NCBI RefSeq assembly: GCF_024628865.1
Contig: NZ_CP102384.1
Span: forward strand, 507,001-571,000
DNA from: Sphingopyxis sp. DBS4
Lineage (GTDB): Bacteria; Pseudomonadota; Alphaproteobacteria; Sphingomonadales; Sphingomonadaceae
Direction: 5' to 3'
Length of the DNA: 64,000 nucleotides
In this document: in pieces, positions 23,283 to 32,017 of the stretch
Layout of the letters: each line of letters opens with the position of its first letter
Numbering within the stretch: the stretch's first letter is position 1
Program-made: the position numbers and the translations under genes
Notes under the pieces: model-generated
The model's input: only the letters and a program-made list of their open reading frames with translations
What the model was told of the DNA's origin: nothing
The model's database searches: none

Positions 23283-24446
23283 TCACGCCTCGCGGTCGAG
23301 CCAGCGTTTGAGCACCTCGGCGCTGTCCTGGCCGACGGTGAGCGGCGCAGGGCGGCGGACGCCGCCGGGCGTCGCCGACAGCTTGGGGAAGACGCCCTGC
23401 ATCCGAATCTCGCCCAGCTCCTCGTCCGCGACCGTCACCAGCGCTTTGCGTGCGGCGAAATGCGGGTCGGCGAGCATGTCCTCGGCGTCGTAGACGCGGC
23501 CTGCCGGAACGCCGGCCGCGATCATCTTCGCTTCGAGCTCCTCGATCGTCATCGTCTTCGTCCAGTCGCCGATCAGCGCGTCGAGCTCCTCCTGCCGCGC
23601 CCCGCGCGCGCGATGCGTGGCATAGCGCTCGTCGGTGGCGAGCTCGGGGCGCCCCATCGCTTCGGCCAGCCGCGCGAAGACGCCGTCCTGGTTCGCGCCG
23701 ATCAGATATTCGCCGTCGCTGCATGGATAGACGTTCGACGGTGCGATGCCGGGCAGCGTCGACCCGGTGCGCCGCCGCTTCACCCCGCTCGCCGAATAAT
23801 CGGCGACGGTCGACTCCATGACCTGCAGGACCGCTTCGTAGAGCGCCGAATCGACGATCTGGCCTTCGCCGGTCTTGCTCCGGTGGTGGAGCGCCGCGAG
23901 CGCGCCGAGGCAACCGTAGGTGGCGGCAAGCGTGTCGCCGATCGACACGCCCATGCGCGCGGGCGGCAGATCGGGATAGCCGACGATGCCACGCCAGCCG
24001 CCCATCGCCTCGCCGATGCCGCCAAAGCCGGCGCGCTTCGAATAGGGGCCGGTCTGGCCGTATCCCGACACGCGCACGACGATCAGCCCCGGATTGGCTT
24101 TGCGCAGTTCGGCGGGGTCGAGATTCCATTTTTCGAGCGTCCCGGGGCGAAAATTCTCGATCAATATATCGGCCTTGGCGATCAGTTCGCGCGCGAGCGC
24201 CTGGCCTTCTTCCGACCGCAGGTCGACCGCGACCGAATATTTGTTGCGCGCAATGACGCGCCACCAGCTTGGGCGGTCGCCCTGGCCCCAGTGGCGCATC
24301 TGGTCGCCGGTCTCGGGCGGTTCGAGCTTGACGATCTCGGCCCCCATGTCGCCGAGCAACTGGCCGCAGAAGGGGCCGGCGATAAGCTGCCCCATCTCGA
24401 CCACCTTGATTCCGTCCAGCGCTCCCCCGCCGCTTGCGTTCGTCAT
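23283..24446 (-). CDS. CaiB/BaiF-family (class III) CoA-transferase
   Basis: A 387-residue cytoplasmic CoA-transferase. The N-terminal region LDGIKVVEMGQLIAGPFCGQLLGDMGAEIVKLEPPETGD is the hallmark of the family (landmark only), ENFRPGTLEKW follows, and Asp171 in GVSIGDTLAA is the expected acyl-anhydride-forming aspartate. It moves CoA from one acyl-CoA to another acid. With acyl-CoA ligases and an HMG-CoA-lyase-like enzyme, it may recycle CoA between pathway acids. The start follows GAAAGGA. Palindrome site 7 lies about 69 bases upstream, between it and the divergent lyase. Confidence 0.9.
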   Translation of the reverse strand: MTNASGGGALDGIKVVEMGQLIAGPFCGQLLGDMGAEIVKLEPPETGDQMRHWGQGDRPSWWRVIARNKYSVAVDLRSEEGQALARELIAKADILIENFRPGTLEKWNLDPAELRKANPGLIVVRVSGYGQTGPYSKRAGFGGIGEAMGGWRGIVGYPDLPPARMGVSIGDTLAATYGCLGALAALHHRSKTGEGQIVDSALYEAVLQVMESTVADYSASGVKRRRTGSTLPGIAPSNVYPCSDGEYLIGANQDGVFARLAEAMGRPELATDERYATHRARGARQEELDALIGDWTKTMTIEELEAKMIAAGVPAGRVYDAEDMLADPHFAARKALVTVADEELGEIRMQGVFPKLSATPGGVRRPAPLTVGQDSAEVLKRWLDREA

Positions 24447-24507
24447 GTCGTTCCTTTCGGGTCGGGGCCTGATAGAAACAGGCTCACGCCGCCCATGGCC
24501 ATTGTAT

Positions 24508-24523
24508 ACTTAGAATGCTATGT
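24508..24523. promoter_or_regulatory. Operator-like palindrome, site 7 of 7 (CaiB / HMG-CoA lyase-like)
   Basis: ACTTAGAATGCTATGT. The left arm matches the consensus and the centre and right arm are weaker. It lies in a divergent promoter, about 25 bases from the lyase ATG and 69 from the CaiB ATG. Confidence 0.68.
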
Positions 24524-24540
24524 AATTTTCAACCTGCTAA

Positions 24541-25473
24541 ATGACTCGGGAAATGTTCGGGACCGATATGGTGAAAAATCGCAGCGTGGAAATGGTCGAG
24601 GTCGGGCCGCGCGACGGCCTGCAGAATGAATCGGCGATCGTCTCGACCGCCGACAAGGCCGAATTGATCCGCCGCGCCATAGCTTATGGCGCGCGGCGGA
24701 TCGAGGTGACGAGCTTCGTCAATCCCAAGAAAGTGCCGCAACTCGCCGATGCCGAGTCTCTGGTGGCGATGCTGCCCGAGCGCGACGACGTCACCTATAT
24801 CGGGCTGGTGCTCAACCGCCGCGGCGCCGAGCGCGCACTGGCGACGGGGCGGATCGACGAGCTTGGCGCGGTGTGCGTGACGAGCGATTCGTTCGGCATC
24901 CGCAACCAGGGGCAGAGCTCCGACGAATCGCTCGCTGCCGCGATCGAGATCGTCGGTCTGGCGAAGGCGGCGGGGCGCGGCGGACAGATCACCATCGCCA
25001 CTGCCTTCGGCTGCCCGTTCGAGGGCGAGGTCGCGATCGACCGTGTCGTCGAAATGGCGAAGCGCGCGGCCGAAGCCGACCCGCGCGAGATCGCGCTCGC
25101 CGACACGATCGGCGCCGGCACCCCGGCCGAGGTTGCCGAGACGGTGGGGCGCGTGCGCGCGGCGGTCGGCACGCTGCCGGTGCGGGTGCATTTTCACAAT
25201 ACGCGCGGCAGCGGGCTCGCCAATGTCTGGGCGGCGGTGAACGAGGGCGCGGCGACGGTCGACGCCTCGCTCGGCGGCCTCGGCGGCTGTCCTTTCGCGC
25301 CGGGCGCGGCGGGCAATGTCGCGACCGAGGATGTCGTCTACCTGCTCGAACGCAGCGGCGTGGCGACCGGGCTGGACCTGCCGCGGGTGGTCGAGGCGGC
25401 GGGCTGGCTCGGCGGCGTGATGGCGCGCCCGCTGCCCGCAATGGTGAGCCGGGCCCCCGCCTTTCCGAGCTGA
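24541..25473 (+). CDS. Hydroxymethylglutaryl-CoA lyase family enzyme
   Basis: A 310-residue TIM-barrel lyase of the HMGL-like family. Metal and substrate residues are visible: Asp25 in VGPRDGLQNE, the two histidines of VHFHNTRGSG, and the cysteine loop GGLGGCPFAPGAAGN, the HMG-CoA lyase signature. It retro-aldol cleaves a 3-hydroxy-3-alkyl-acyl-CoA, giving acetyl-CoA in the classic case. A second start at codon 10 (24568) is possible; neither ATG has a strong ribosome site. Divergence from CaiB with palindrome site 7 places it in the regulon, where it could perform the final C-C cleavage. Confidence 0.88.
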   Translation: MTREMFGTDMVKNRSVEMVEVGPRDGLQNESAIVSTADKAELIRRAIAYGARRIEVTSFVNPKKVPQLADAESLVAMLPERDDVTYIGLVLNRRGAERALATGRIDELGAVCVTSDSFGIRNQGQSSDESLAAAIEIVGLAKAAGRGGQITIATAFGCPFEGEVAIDRVVEMAKRAAEADPREIALADTIGAGTPAEVAETVGRVRAAVGTLPVRVHFHNTRGSGLANVWAAVNEGAATVDASLGGLGGCPFAPGAAGNVATEDVVYLLERSGVATGLDLPRVVEAAGWLGGVMARPLPAMVSRAPAFPS

Positions 25474-25546
25474 CGGCCCAAGTTTTCCGCTATTTCTGCC
25501 GCCACGCGCTTCGGGCGCATCGCTGCTCGATGGTCATCGGGAATTT

Positions 25547-25570
25547 TATTCACACACACGATAGTGAATA
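25547..25570. promoter_or_regulatory. Inverted repeat TATTCAC-N10-GTGAATA before TonB receptor 2
   Basis: Perfect 7-base arms (25547-25553 and 25564-25570), about 77-100 bases before the receptor ATG. The left arm context, TTTTATTCACACACA, is shared with the element at 31966-31990 except for one base, suggesting that the TetR protein encoded at 31223 controls both operons. Confidence 0.6.
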
Positions 25571-25646
25571 TTGACTCCTCCGAGAATGTGACGGATAAAC
25601 CTCCCCAGATCGGTGGCAACGACCGCCGACGGGAGGGAGAGTTTGT

Positions 25647-27950
25647 ATGAAGGCTCAGCTTTTCGCGTCCGCATCGGCGGTCGCCTTGTTCGCGCTACCT
25701 GTTTCGGCGCTGGCCCAGTCTACCGATGGCGACGCACCCGCCGATACCGGCGTCCGCGCCGATACCCACGACAGCAAGGATATCATCGTCACCGCGACGC
25801 GCCGCACCGAGCGGCTTCAGGATGTTCCGCTCAGCGTCACCGCCTTCGGTCAGAAGGAACTCGATGATCTGGGGATCGTCGGCTATGAGGGGATCGCGCA
25901 GAACACCCCCGGCGTGGTCGTCAACCGGCCGACCCAGAATTTCAACAATTTCACCGCGCGCGGCATCAACACCAACGGTTATTCGGCCGGGCTGCAAAGC
26001 GCGGTCGCCATCTATGTCGACGAGCTGCCGATTTCGGCGAACGGCAATTCGACGATCCTCGACCCCAATCTCTATGATGTCGAGCGCGTCGAATTCCTGC
26101 GCGGGCCGCAGGGGACCTTGTTCGGGTCGAACTCGCTCGCGGGGGCGATGCGGATCATCACCAAGAGTCCCGACCTCGACGAATTTCAGGCCTCGGCGAG
26201 CGTCGACCTGGGTCTCACCGGCTCGAATTCGCTGCGCCAGCGCTATAATGCGATGATCAACCTGCCGATCATGAAGGACGAGATCGGGCTTCGCGTCTCG
26301 GGCTATTATCGCAACGAAGACGGCTGGATCGACAATATCGGCACCGGCATCAAGGATTCGAACAGCCTCGAGGCCTATGGCGGCCGCGCCGTCCTGCTGC
26401 TCCAGCCGAGTGACCGGATGAAGGTGAAGCTGCTCGTCTCCTATGAGAACAGCAAGCCCGCGGATTCGGGCCTGACCAATCCGCTGCTCGGCAAATTCGT
26501 CCGCAATTCGGATCGCCCAGACCTCTTCCAGGGCAAGCTCACCAACTACAATCTCACGGTCAATTACGAGTTCGACTTTGCCGAGCTGATCAGTTCGACG
26601 ACGCTGTCGAATTACGACGCCTCCTTCTATGTCGATCTGGCCGGCACCTATGCGCAGGCCTTTCCCTTCGCGCTCGACGCATACGGCTATGACGACCTGT
26701 TCGTGCAGGAGACGCGGCTGGTGTCGCGCCACGACGGCCCCCTGCAATGGGTCGCGGGCTTCTTTTATTACGACAAGCGCCGGACGGTCGATTTCGCCTA
26801 TCGCTCGACGCCCGAATATCTGGCGGCGAACAATATCGTCGGGCTTCCCGATGAATATTATCAGCGCTTCAACAGCTATACCGATCAGAGCGAAATCGCG
26901 GGCTTCGGCGAGCTGACCTTCCGCTTCAGCGACAAATTCTGGATCACCGGCGGGCTGCGCTACGGCAATACCGAGGTGCAGAGCTTCACGCGCGGCGGCG
27001 GCTATAACAGCAATTATCTGACCGTTGCTTATTGCCGCGCGTTCACCGCGCTTTGCGGCGGGTTCATCCCGCCGTTCAGCGGCACGACGCCTATCCCCTA
27101 TGCCGAAGGGCTGAAGGTTTCCGACGACCGCCTGTCCTGGAAGGCCAGCGTGTCGTGGAAGCCGGTCGACAGCCTGACCACCTATGCCACCGTCTCGACG
27201 GGGTTCCGCACGCCGGTGGTCAACGCGCGCGCCGGTCTGGTCAGCACGATCAACCCCAACGACATCGTCATTCCCGACGGCGCCAAGTCGGACAGCGTGA
27301 CCAATTACGAGGTCGGGCTGAAAGGGCGCTGGTTCGGCGGCGACCTGACCGCCAATCTGGCCGGCTATTATATCGACTGGAAGAATATTCAGGTCCAGGC
27401 GAACCGCGTGTCGGATTCGATCCAGTTCGCGACCAATATCGGCGCGGCCGAGAGCTATGGCCTGGAATTCGAGTTCATGGCGCGGCCGCTCGCGGGGCTC
27501 AGCCTCGCGCTCAACGGCTCGTTCAACGAAGCGAAGGTGACCAAGCTGTCGGCGCTCGAGGCGGCGATCTCGGGCGCCGAAGTGGGCACCCGGCTCGCCT
27601 CGCCGCATTTCCAGGGGTCGGCGACGCTGCGCTATGATTTCCCCGTCGGCGACAGCGAGACCGCGTTCGCGGCGGTCAATGTGTCGCACGCGGGGTCGTT
27701 CCCGAACCAGTTCCCCAACGTGCCGGGCAATCCCAACGCGGTCAGCCCGACCTATGACTATACCGAGGCGTGGACCAACGTGAACCTTTATGCGGGCACG
27801 AAGCTGGGGGCGCTCAACCTGACCGCCTATGTCGAGAATCTCTTCGACGACAAGTCGATCACCTATGTCCATCCGGAAGCCTTTCTCGACGGGCGCTACG
27901 CCCGGATGCGGCCGCGGACGGTGGGTGTGCGCGCCGACTATCGCTTCTGA
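25647..27950 (+). CDS. TonB-dependent outer-membrane receptor 2
   Basis: A 767-residue receptor. It has a signal peptide (cleavage after ALAQ), the TonB-box-like DIIVTATRRTERLQDVPLSV, the plug motif VEFLRGPQGTLFGSNSLAGAMRIITK, and a barrel ending GVRADYRF with C-terminal Phe. The start follows GGGAGGGAGAG. It heads an operon with a secreted carboxylesterase, an acyl-CoA ligase and a TetR regulator, which suggests uptake of an ester or its hydrolysis product rather than iron. The inverted repeat at 25547 is a likely operator. Confidence 0.92.
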   Translation: MKAQLFASASAVALFALPVSALAQSTDGDAPADTGVRADTHDSKDIIVTATRRTERLQDVPLSVTAFGQKELDDLGIVGYEGIAQNTPGVVVNRPTQNFNNFTARGINTNGYSAGLQSAVAIYVDELPISANGNSTILDPNLYDVERVEFLRGPQGTLFGSNSLAGAMRIITKSPDLDEFQASASVDLGLTGSNSLRQRYNAMINLPIMKDEIGLRVSGYYRNEDGWIDNIGTGIKDSNSLEAYGGRAVLLLQPSDRMKVKLLVSYENSKPADSGLTNPLLGKFVRNSDRPDLFQGKLTNYNLTVNYEFDFAELISSTTLSNYDASFYVDLAGTYAQAFPFALDAYGYDDLFVQETRLVSRHDGPLQWVAGFFYYDKRRTVDFAYRSTPEYLAANNIVGLPDEYYQRFNSYTDQSEIAGFGELTFRFSDKFWITGGLRYGNTEVQSFTRGGGYNSNYLTVAYCRAFTALCGGFIPPFSGTTPIPYAEGLKVSDDRLSWKASVSWKPVDSLTTYATVSTGFRTPVVNARAGLVSTINPNDIVIPDGAKSDSVTNYEVGLKGRWFGGDLTANLAGYYIDWKNIQVQANRVSDSIQFATNIGAAESYGLEFEFMARPLAGLSLALNGSFNEAKVTKLSALEAAISGAEVGTRLASPHFQGSATLRYDFPVGDSETAFAAVNVSHAGSFPNQFPNVPGNPNAVSPTYDYTEAWTNVNLYAGTKLGALNLTAYVENLFDDKSITYVHPEAFLDGRYARMRPRTVGVRADYRF

Positions 27951-27953
27951 CCG

Positions 27954-29606
27954 ATGACGAGGGACCGGCCGATGATCGCTCGCTTCAGCCCCTTCGCACT
28001 TCTGCTCGCGGCCCTGCTTTCCGCGCCGGTCGCGGCCGCCGATCCGGTGATCGATGCGCCCGACGGAGCGGTGCGCGGGGTGCAGGAGCGCGATATGCGG
28101 GTGTTTCGCGGCATTCCCTATGCCCAGCCGCCCGTCGGCGAGCGCCGCTGGCGCGCGCCGGCGGCGCTGCCGCGCTGGGACGGCACGCGCGATGCGACGA
28201 AGTTCGGCGCCGCCTGTATGCAGCCGAAGCCGCGCGGACCCAGCATCTATGCGTGGGATCTGCCGGCGATGAGCGAGGATTGCCTGTCGCTCAACGTCTG
28301 GGCGCCGCAGAATGCGAAGGGCGCGCCGGTCTTCGTCTGGATTCACGGCGGCGCCCTGTCGTCGGGGTCGGGCGCCGACCCGCTCTATGACGGCAGCGCG
28401 CTCGCGCGGCGCGGGATGATCGTGGTGACGATCAACTACCGGCTCGGCATGTTCGGCTGGTTCGCGCACCCGGCGCTCAGCGCCGAGGCGTCCGATCATG
28501 TCTCGGGCAATTACGGCCTGCTCGATCAGGTCGCGGCGCTTGAATGGGTCAAGCGCAACATCGGCGCGTTCGGCGGCGATGGCGGCAATGTGACGATCGC
28601 CGGGGAATCGGCGGGTGCGCTCAGCGTCATGTATCTGATGGCGGCGCCCCCGGCGCGGGGCCTGTTCCACAAGGCGATCGCCGAAAGCGGCTATATGGTC
28701 TCGGCGCCCGCGCTCCACGAGGCGATCAACGGCATGATCCCCGCCGAGGCGCAGGGCGTCGACCTCGCCGCCAAACTCGGCGCCGCCGATCTTGCCGCGC
28801 TGCGCGCGCTGCCGGCGGCGGACATCGCCGAAAAGGTTCCGGCAACCGGCTATTTCCCGTTCCCGAATATCGACGGCAAGGTCGTGCCGCGCCAGCTCGT
28901 CGACACGTTCGACAAGGGCGAGCAGGCGCCGGTGCCGATGCTCGCGGGCTTCAACAGCGGCGAAATCCGCTCGCTCCGCTTCCTTCTGCCCAAGCCGCCT
29001 GCCGACGCCGCCGCCTATGAAGCCGCCATCCGCGCCGGCTATGGCGAATTCGCCGACCTGTTCCTGGCGCGCTATCCGGCGAAGGCGATCGAGGAGAGCA
29101 TGCTCGCCGCGACCCGCGACGCAATGTACGGCTGGACGTCGGAGCGGCTGGCGTCGGATCAGGCGGCGCTGGGGCAGGGTGCCTATCTCTATTTCTTCGA
29201 CCATGGCTATCCGGCGACCGAGGAATGGAATCTCCATGGCTTTCACGCCGCCGAATTGCCCTATGTGTTCGGCACCGCGACGCGGACGCCGCCGCTGTGG
29301 CCGAAGATTCCGGACAATCTCGCCGAGCGGAAGCTGAGCGAGGCAATGGGCGATTATTGGGCGAGCTTTGCCAGGGCCGGCCGGCCGCGCGCGAAGGGCG
29401 GGCCCGACTGGCCGGCCTATGCCGACAATCGCGGTTTCCTGCATATCGCCGACGTGCCGCGCGCCGGGCACAATCTCCTCCCCGGTACCGCCGCGCTCCA
29501 CGAAGCGGTGGTCTGCCGCCGCCGCGCCGCCGGCAATATCGCGTGGAACTGGAATGTCGGCGTGATGTCGCCGCCCTTGCCCCCCAAAGCCGCGGGGTGC
29601 CAATGA
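27954..29606 (+). CDS. Secreted type-B carboxylesterase
   Basis: A 550-residue carboxylesterase with a signal peptide (hydrophobic run FALLLAALLSAPVAA, cleavage near residue 29). The catalytic serine is Ser219 in IAGESAGALS, the acid is in FNSGEIRS and the histidine is in HGFHAAELPYVFG. The FRGIPYAQPPVGERRW and EDCLSLNVWAP motifs are family hallmarks. It hydrolyses an ester in the periplasm or outside, supplying an acid that the next gene could activate with CoA. An alternative ATG lies six codons downstream. The gene is 3 bases after the receptor stop, and its stop overlaps the ligase start (ATGA). Confidence 0.92.
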   Translation: MTRDRPMIARFSPFALLLAALLSAPVAAADPVIDAPDGAVRGVQERDMRVFRGIPYAQPPVGERRWRAPAALPRWDGTRDATKFGAACMQPKPRGPSIYAWDLPAMSEDCLSLNVWAPQNAKGAPVFVWIHGGALSSGSGADPLYDGSALARRGMIVVTINYRLGMFGWFAHPALSAEASDHVSGNYGLLDQVAALEWVKRNIGAFGGDGGNVTIAGESAGALSVMYLMAAPPARGLFHKAIAESGYMVSAPALHEAINGMIPAEAQGVDLAAKLGAADLAALRALPAADIAEKVPATGYFPFPNIDGKVVPRQLVDTFDKGEQAPVPMLAGFNSGEIRSLRFLLPKPPADAAAYEAAIRAGYGEFADLFLARYPAKAIEESMLAATRDAMYGWTSERLASDQAALGQGAYLYFFDHGYPATEEWNLHGFHAAELPYVFGTATRTPPLWPKIPDNLAERKLSEAMGDYWASFARAGRPRAKGGPDWPAYADNRGFLHIADVPRAGHNLLPGTAALHEAVVCRRRAAGNIAWNWNVGVMSPPLPPKAAGCQ

Positions 29607-31162
29607 TCGACGGATCGATGCAGACCTATGCGTTGACGCTCGACAAATTCCTCTCCCATGCCGCGAAATGGCACCCCGGCGCCGAAGTGGTGTCGGCGGA
29701 GGCGGAGGGTCGGATCCGGCGCATCGGCTATGCCGCGCTGCGCGAGCGGGCACTGCGCGTGTCGGGGGCGCTCGCGGCCCTCGGGATCGCGAAGGGCGAC
29801 CGCGTCGCGACGCTCGCCTGGAACACGCAGGGGCATGTCGAGGCCTGGTACGGAATCATGGGCATGGGGGCGATCTGCCACACGCTCAATCCGCGCCTGA
29901 CCCCGGCGCAGCTCGGCTCGATGCTCGCCCAGTCCGAGGCGTCGGTGCTGCTCGCGAGCCCCGACCTGCTGCCGCTGGCACAGGATGCCGTGCGCAATCT
30001 GGGCACGGTGCGCCATATCCTGCTGCTCGATACTGCGGAGGGCGAGGGGGCGATCGAGCCGCTGGTCGCCGCCGCGCCGGCCGATGCCGTCTGGGGCGAT
30101 TTCGACGAGACCAGCCCGTCGGGGCTCTGCTTCACCTCGGGCAGCACCGGCGCGCCGAAGGGCGTCACCTATACCCATCGCGGCTGCTTCCTGCACACGA
30201 TGCGCCAGCTTCAGGCCGATGTTCTCGGCATCACGGCGCGCGACGCGGTGATGCCGGTCGTTCCGATGTTCCATGCCAATGCGTGGGGCATTCCCTTCAC
30301 CGCCCCGGCGGTCGGCGCGAAGCTGGTGCTGCCGGGCCGCCACAGCGACGGCGCGCATCTGGCGCGGCTGATCCGGGCCGAGGGCGTGACCGCCGCCGTC
30401 GGCGTCCCGACCGTCTGGCTCGGGCTGGTCGAACATCTGGAGGCCGAGGGCGGCGAAGTGCCGACGCTCGAGCGCATTCTCGTCGGCGGATCGTCGATGC
30501 CGCCCGCGCTGATGGACCGGATCGAGCGATGCCTGGGGGTCGAGGTGCAGACGAGCTGGGGAATGACCGAGCTGTCGCCGCTCGGCACCGCCGCATTGCC
30601 GGGCGACCCCGCGCGACGGCCGTCGCTTTCGGGCCGACCGGCGATGGGCATCGACCTGCTGCTCACCGATGCCGAAGGCCGCGCGCTTCCCGAACAGCGC
30701 GGCGCCGAGGGGCATTTGCGCGTGCGCGGCGGCTCGGTCGTCGAGCGCTATTTCGGGCAGGCCGAGCCCGCGACCGACGCCGACGGCTGGTTCGATACCG
30801 GCGACCTGGCGCGGATCGACGGGGCGGGCAATCTCGTCATCACCGGTCGCGCCAAGGATCTGATCAAATCGGGCGGCGAATGGATCAATCCCGCCGAAAT
30901 CGAGGCGCTGGTCGGCGCGCTGCCGCAGGTGTCGCTCGCCGCGGTGATCGGGCGGTCCGACCCCAAATGGGGCGAGCGCCCGATCCTGCTCGTCGAAACC
31001 AGCGAACCCGCGGTCAGCGACGCCGAACTGCTCGCGCCGCTCGCCGGGCGGGTCGCATCATGGTGGATTCCCGACGCGGTCGTGCGGCTCGACGCGATGC
31101 CGCTCGCGCCGACGGGCAAGATCGACAAAATGCAATTGCGGGCCGAATATGGACAGGTGTAG
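29603..31162 (+). CDS. Acyl-CoA synthetase (AMP-forming ligase), third of three
   Basis: A 519-residue ligase close in design to the one at 3586: CFTSGSTGAPKGVTYTHRG, TSWGMTELSPLGT, DTGDLARIDGAGNLVITGRAKDLIK (landmark) and the lysine in APTGKIDKMQL. Shared phrases with the 3586 enzyme, such as HTLNPRL and MFHANAWG, suggest duplication and specialisation. It is translationally coupled to the esterase. It likely converts the esterase's acid product to a CoA ester for beta-oxidation-like steps by the SDR and crotonase genes downstream. Confidence 0.9.
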   Translation: MIDGSMQTYALTLDKFLSHAAKWHPGAEVVSAEAEGRIRRIGYAALRERALRVSGALAALGIAKGDRVATLAWNTQGHVEAWYGIMGMGAICHTLNPRLTPAQLGSMLAQSEASVLLASPDLLPLAQDAVRNLGTVRHILLLDTAEGEGAIEPLVAAAPADAVWGDFDETSPSGLCFTSGSTGAPKGVTYTHRGCFLHTMRQLQADVLGITARDAVMPVVPMFHANAWGIPFTAPAVGAKLVLPGRHSDGAHLARLIRAEGVTAAVGVPTVWLGLVEHLEAEGGEVPTLERILVGGSSMPPALMDRIERCLGVEVQTSWGMTELSPLGTAALPGDPARRPSLSGRPAMGIDLLLTDAEGRALPEQRGAEGHLRVRGGSVVERYFGQAEPATDADGWFDTGDLARIDGAGNLVITGRAKDLIKSGGEWINPAEIEALVGALPQVSLAAVIGRSDPKWGERPILLVETSEPAVSDAELLAPLAGRVASWWIPDAVVRLDAMPLAPTGKIDKMQLRAEYGQV

Positions 31163-31185
31163 GCGCCCTAGGGCTTGACCCTAGG
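31160..31185. repeat. Inverted repeats starting at the ligase TAG stop
   Basis: After TAG at 31160 come CCTAGGG (31167-31173) and CCCTAGG (31179-31185), perfect 7-base arms with a 5-base spacer. It resembles the TAGGG elements that follow other TAG stops. It lies between the ligase and the TetR gene and may reduce read-through. Confidence 0.45.
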
Positions 31186-31222
31186 ATCGCGGCCGCCTGA
31201 GAAGGTGCGGAAGGAAGAGAAT

Positions 31223-31918
31223 TTGGCGTCGAATGCAAAGAGCGCGGTAAAGCGGCCATCGAAGGCGGAACAACGCGCCGAAATGATGGAGCAGATTCTC
31301 GACACCGCCGAACTCCTGTTTTCGAAGCACGGTTTTCACGGCGTGACGCTGAAGGACGTCGCCAAGCAGGTCGGCGTCCATCACACGCTGCTCAACTATT
31401 ATTTCGACGACAAGCGGACGCTGTTCGACGCGGTGTTCGCGCGGCGCGCGGTCGTGACGATCGACAAGCGGATGCAGGCGCTCGACGATTATGACCGCGC
31501 GGCCGGCGGCCAGCCGACCGTCGAGGGCGCGCTCCACGCTTTCCTCGATACCGACCTCGACCTTTACATCCAGGGCGGCGAGGGATGGAAGAATTACGGC
31601 GCCTTCGGTGCGCAGGCGTCGAACAGCCCCGAGGGCGCCGAGTTCATGGACAAATATTTCGACCCGGTGGTGCTACGCCTGATCGACATATTGAAGAAGG
31701 CGCTGCCCGAATCCGACGAAGAGGATATTTTCTGGGGCTATCATTTCGTGACCGGCGCGCTGATGCTGACGCTCGCGCGGACGGGGCGCATCGACAAATT
31801 GTCGCAGGGGCTTTGCCATTCGGACGATTATGAGGCGGTGAAGCAGCGCATGGCGCGCTTCATGGCGGCGGGCTTTCGCGAGATCTGCGAACAGAGGAAG
31901 GACGCCAGGGCCGGCTGA
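31223..31918 (+). CDS. TetR-family transcriptional regulator 1
   Basis: A 231-residue regulator. The N-terminal DNA-binding domain has AEMMEQILDTAELLFSKHGFHGVTLKDVAKQVGVHHTLLNYYFDDKRTLFDAV (landmark), the standard TetR helix-turn-helix with the LxxYF motif. The C-terminal ligand domain has no recognisable specificity. I chose the TTG at 31223, 2-3 bases after AAGGAAGAGA with good overall spacing; an upstream TTG at 31175 lies in the inverted repeats. It ends the esterase operon and is followed by the 31974 palindrome before the SDR gene, which makes autogenous and local control likely. Confidence 0.88.
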   Translation: MASNAKSAVKRPSKAEQRAEMMEQILDTAELLFSKHGFHGVTLKDVAKQVGVHHTLLNYYFDDKRTLFDAVFARRAVVTIDKRMQALDDYDRAAGGQPTVEGALHAFLDTDLDLYIQGGEGWKNYGAFGAQASNSPEGAEFMDKYFDPVVLRLIDILKKALPESDEEDIFWGYHFVTGALMLTLARTGRIDKLSQGLCHSDDYEAVKQRMARFMAAGFREICEQRKDARAG

Positions 31919-31973
31919 CCGCGGACGGAGGCCGCCGGACCCGCTGGGGGACGAGGCTTTCGGGTTTTTATTC

Positions 31974-31987
31974 ACTCACAAGTGAGT
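31974..31987. promoter_or_regulatory. TetR-type operator ACTCACAAGTGAGT before SDR-MFS-GH1 operon
   Basis: A 14-base inverted repeat with 6-base arms, extended weakly outwards, about 30-44 bases before the SDR ATG. The flank TTTTATTCACTCACA matches the element at 25544 except for one base. Confidence 0.65.
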
Positions 31988-32017
31988 TACTATCATATGC
32001 AGCGAGGAAGGAACGCT

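Noticed and set aside
25695..29753. A 1,352-codon open frame on the minus strand opposite TonB receptor 2 and the esterase
   Set aside because: It is antisense to two genes with clear domains and is rich in Arg, Asp and Gly as expected from the mirror of GC-rich codons. It shows no recognisable domain.
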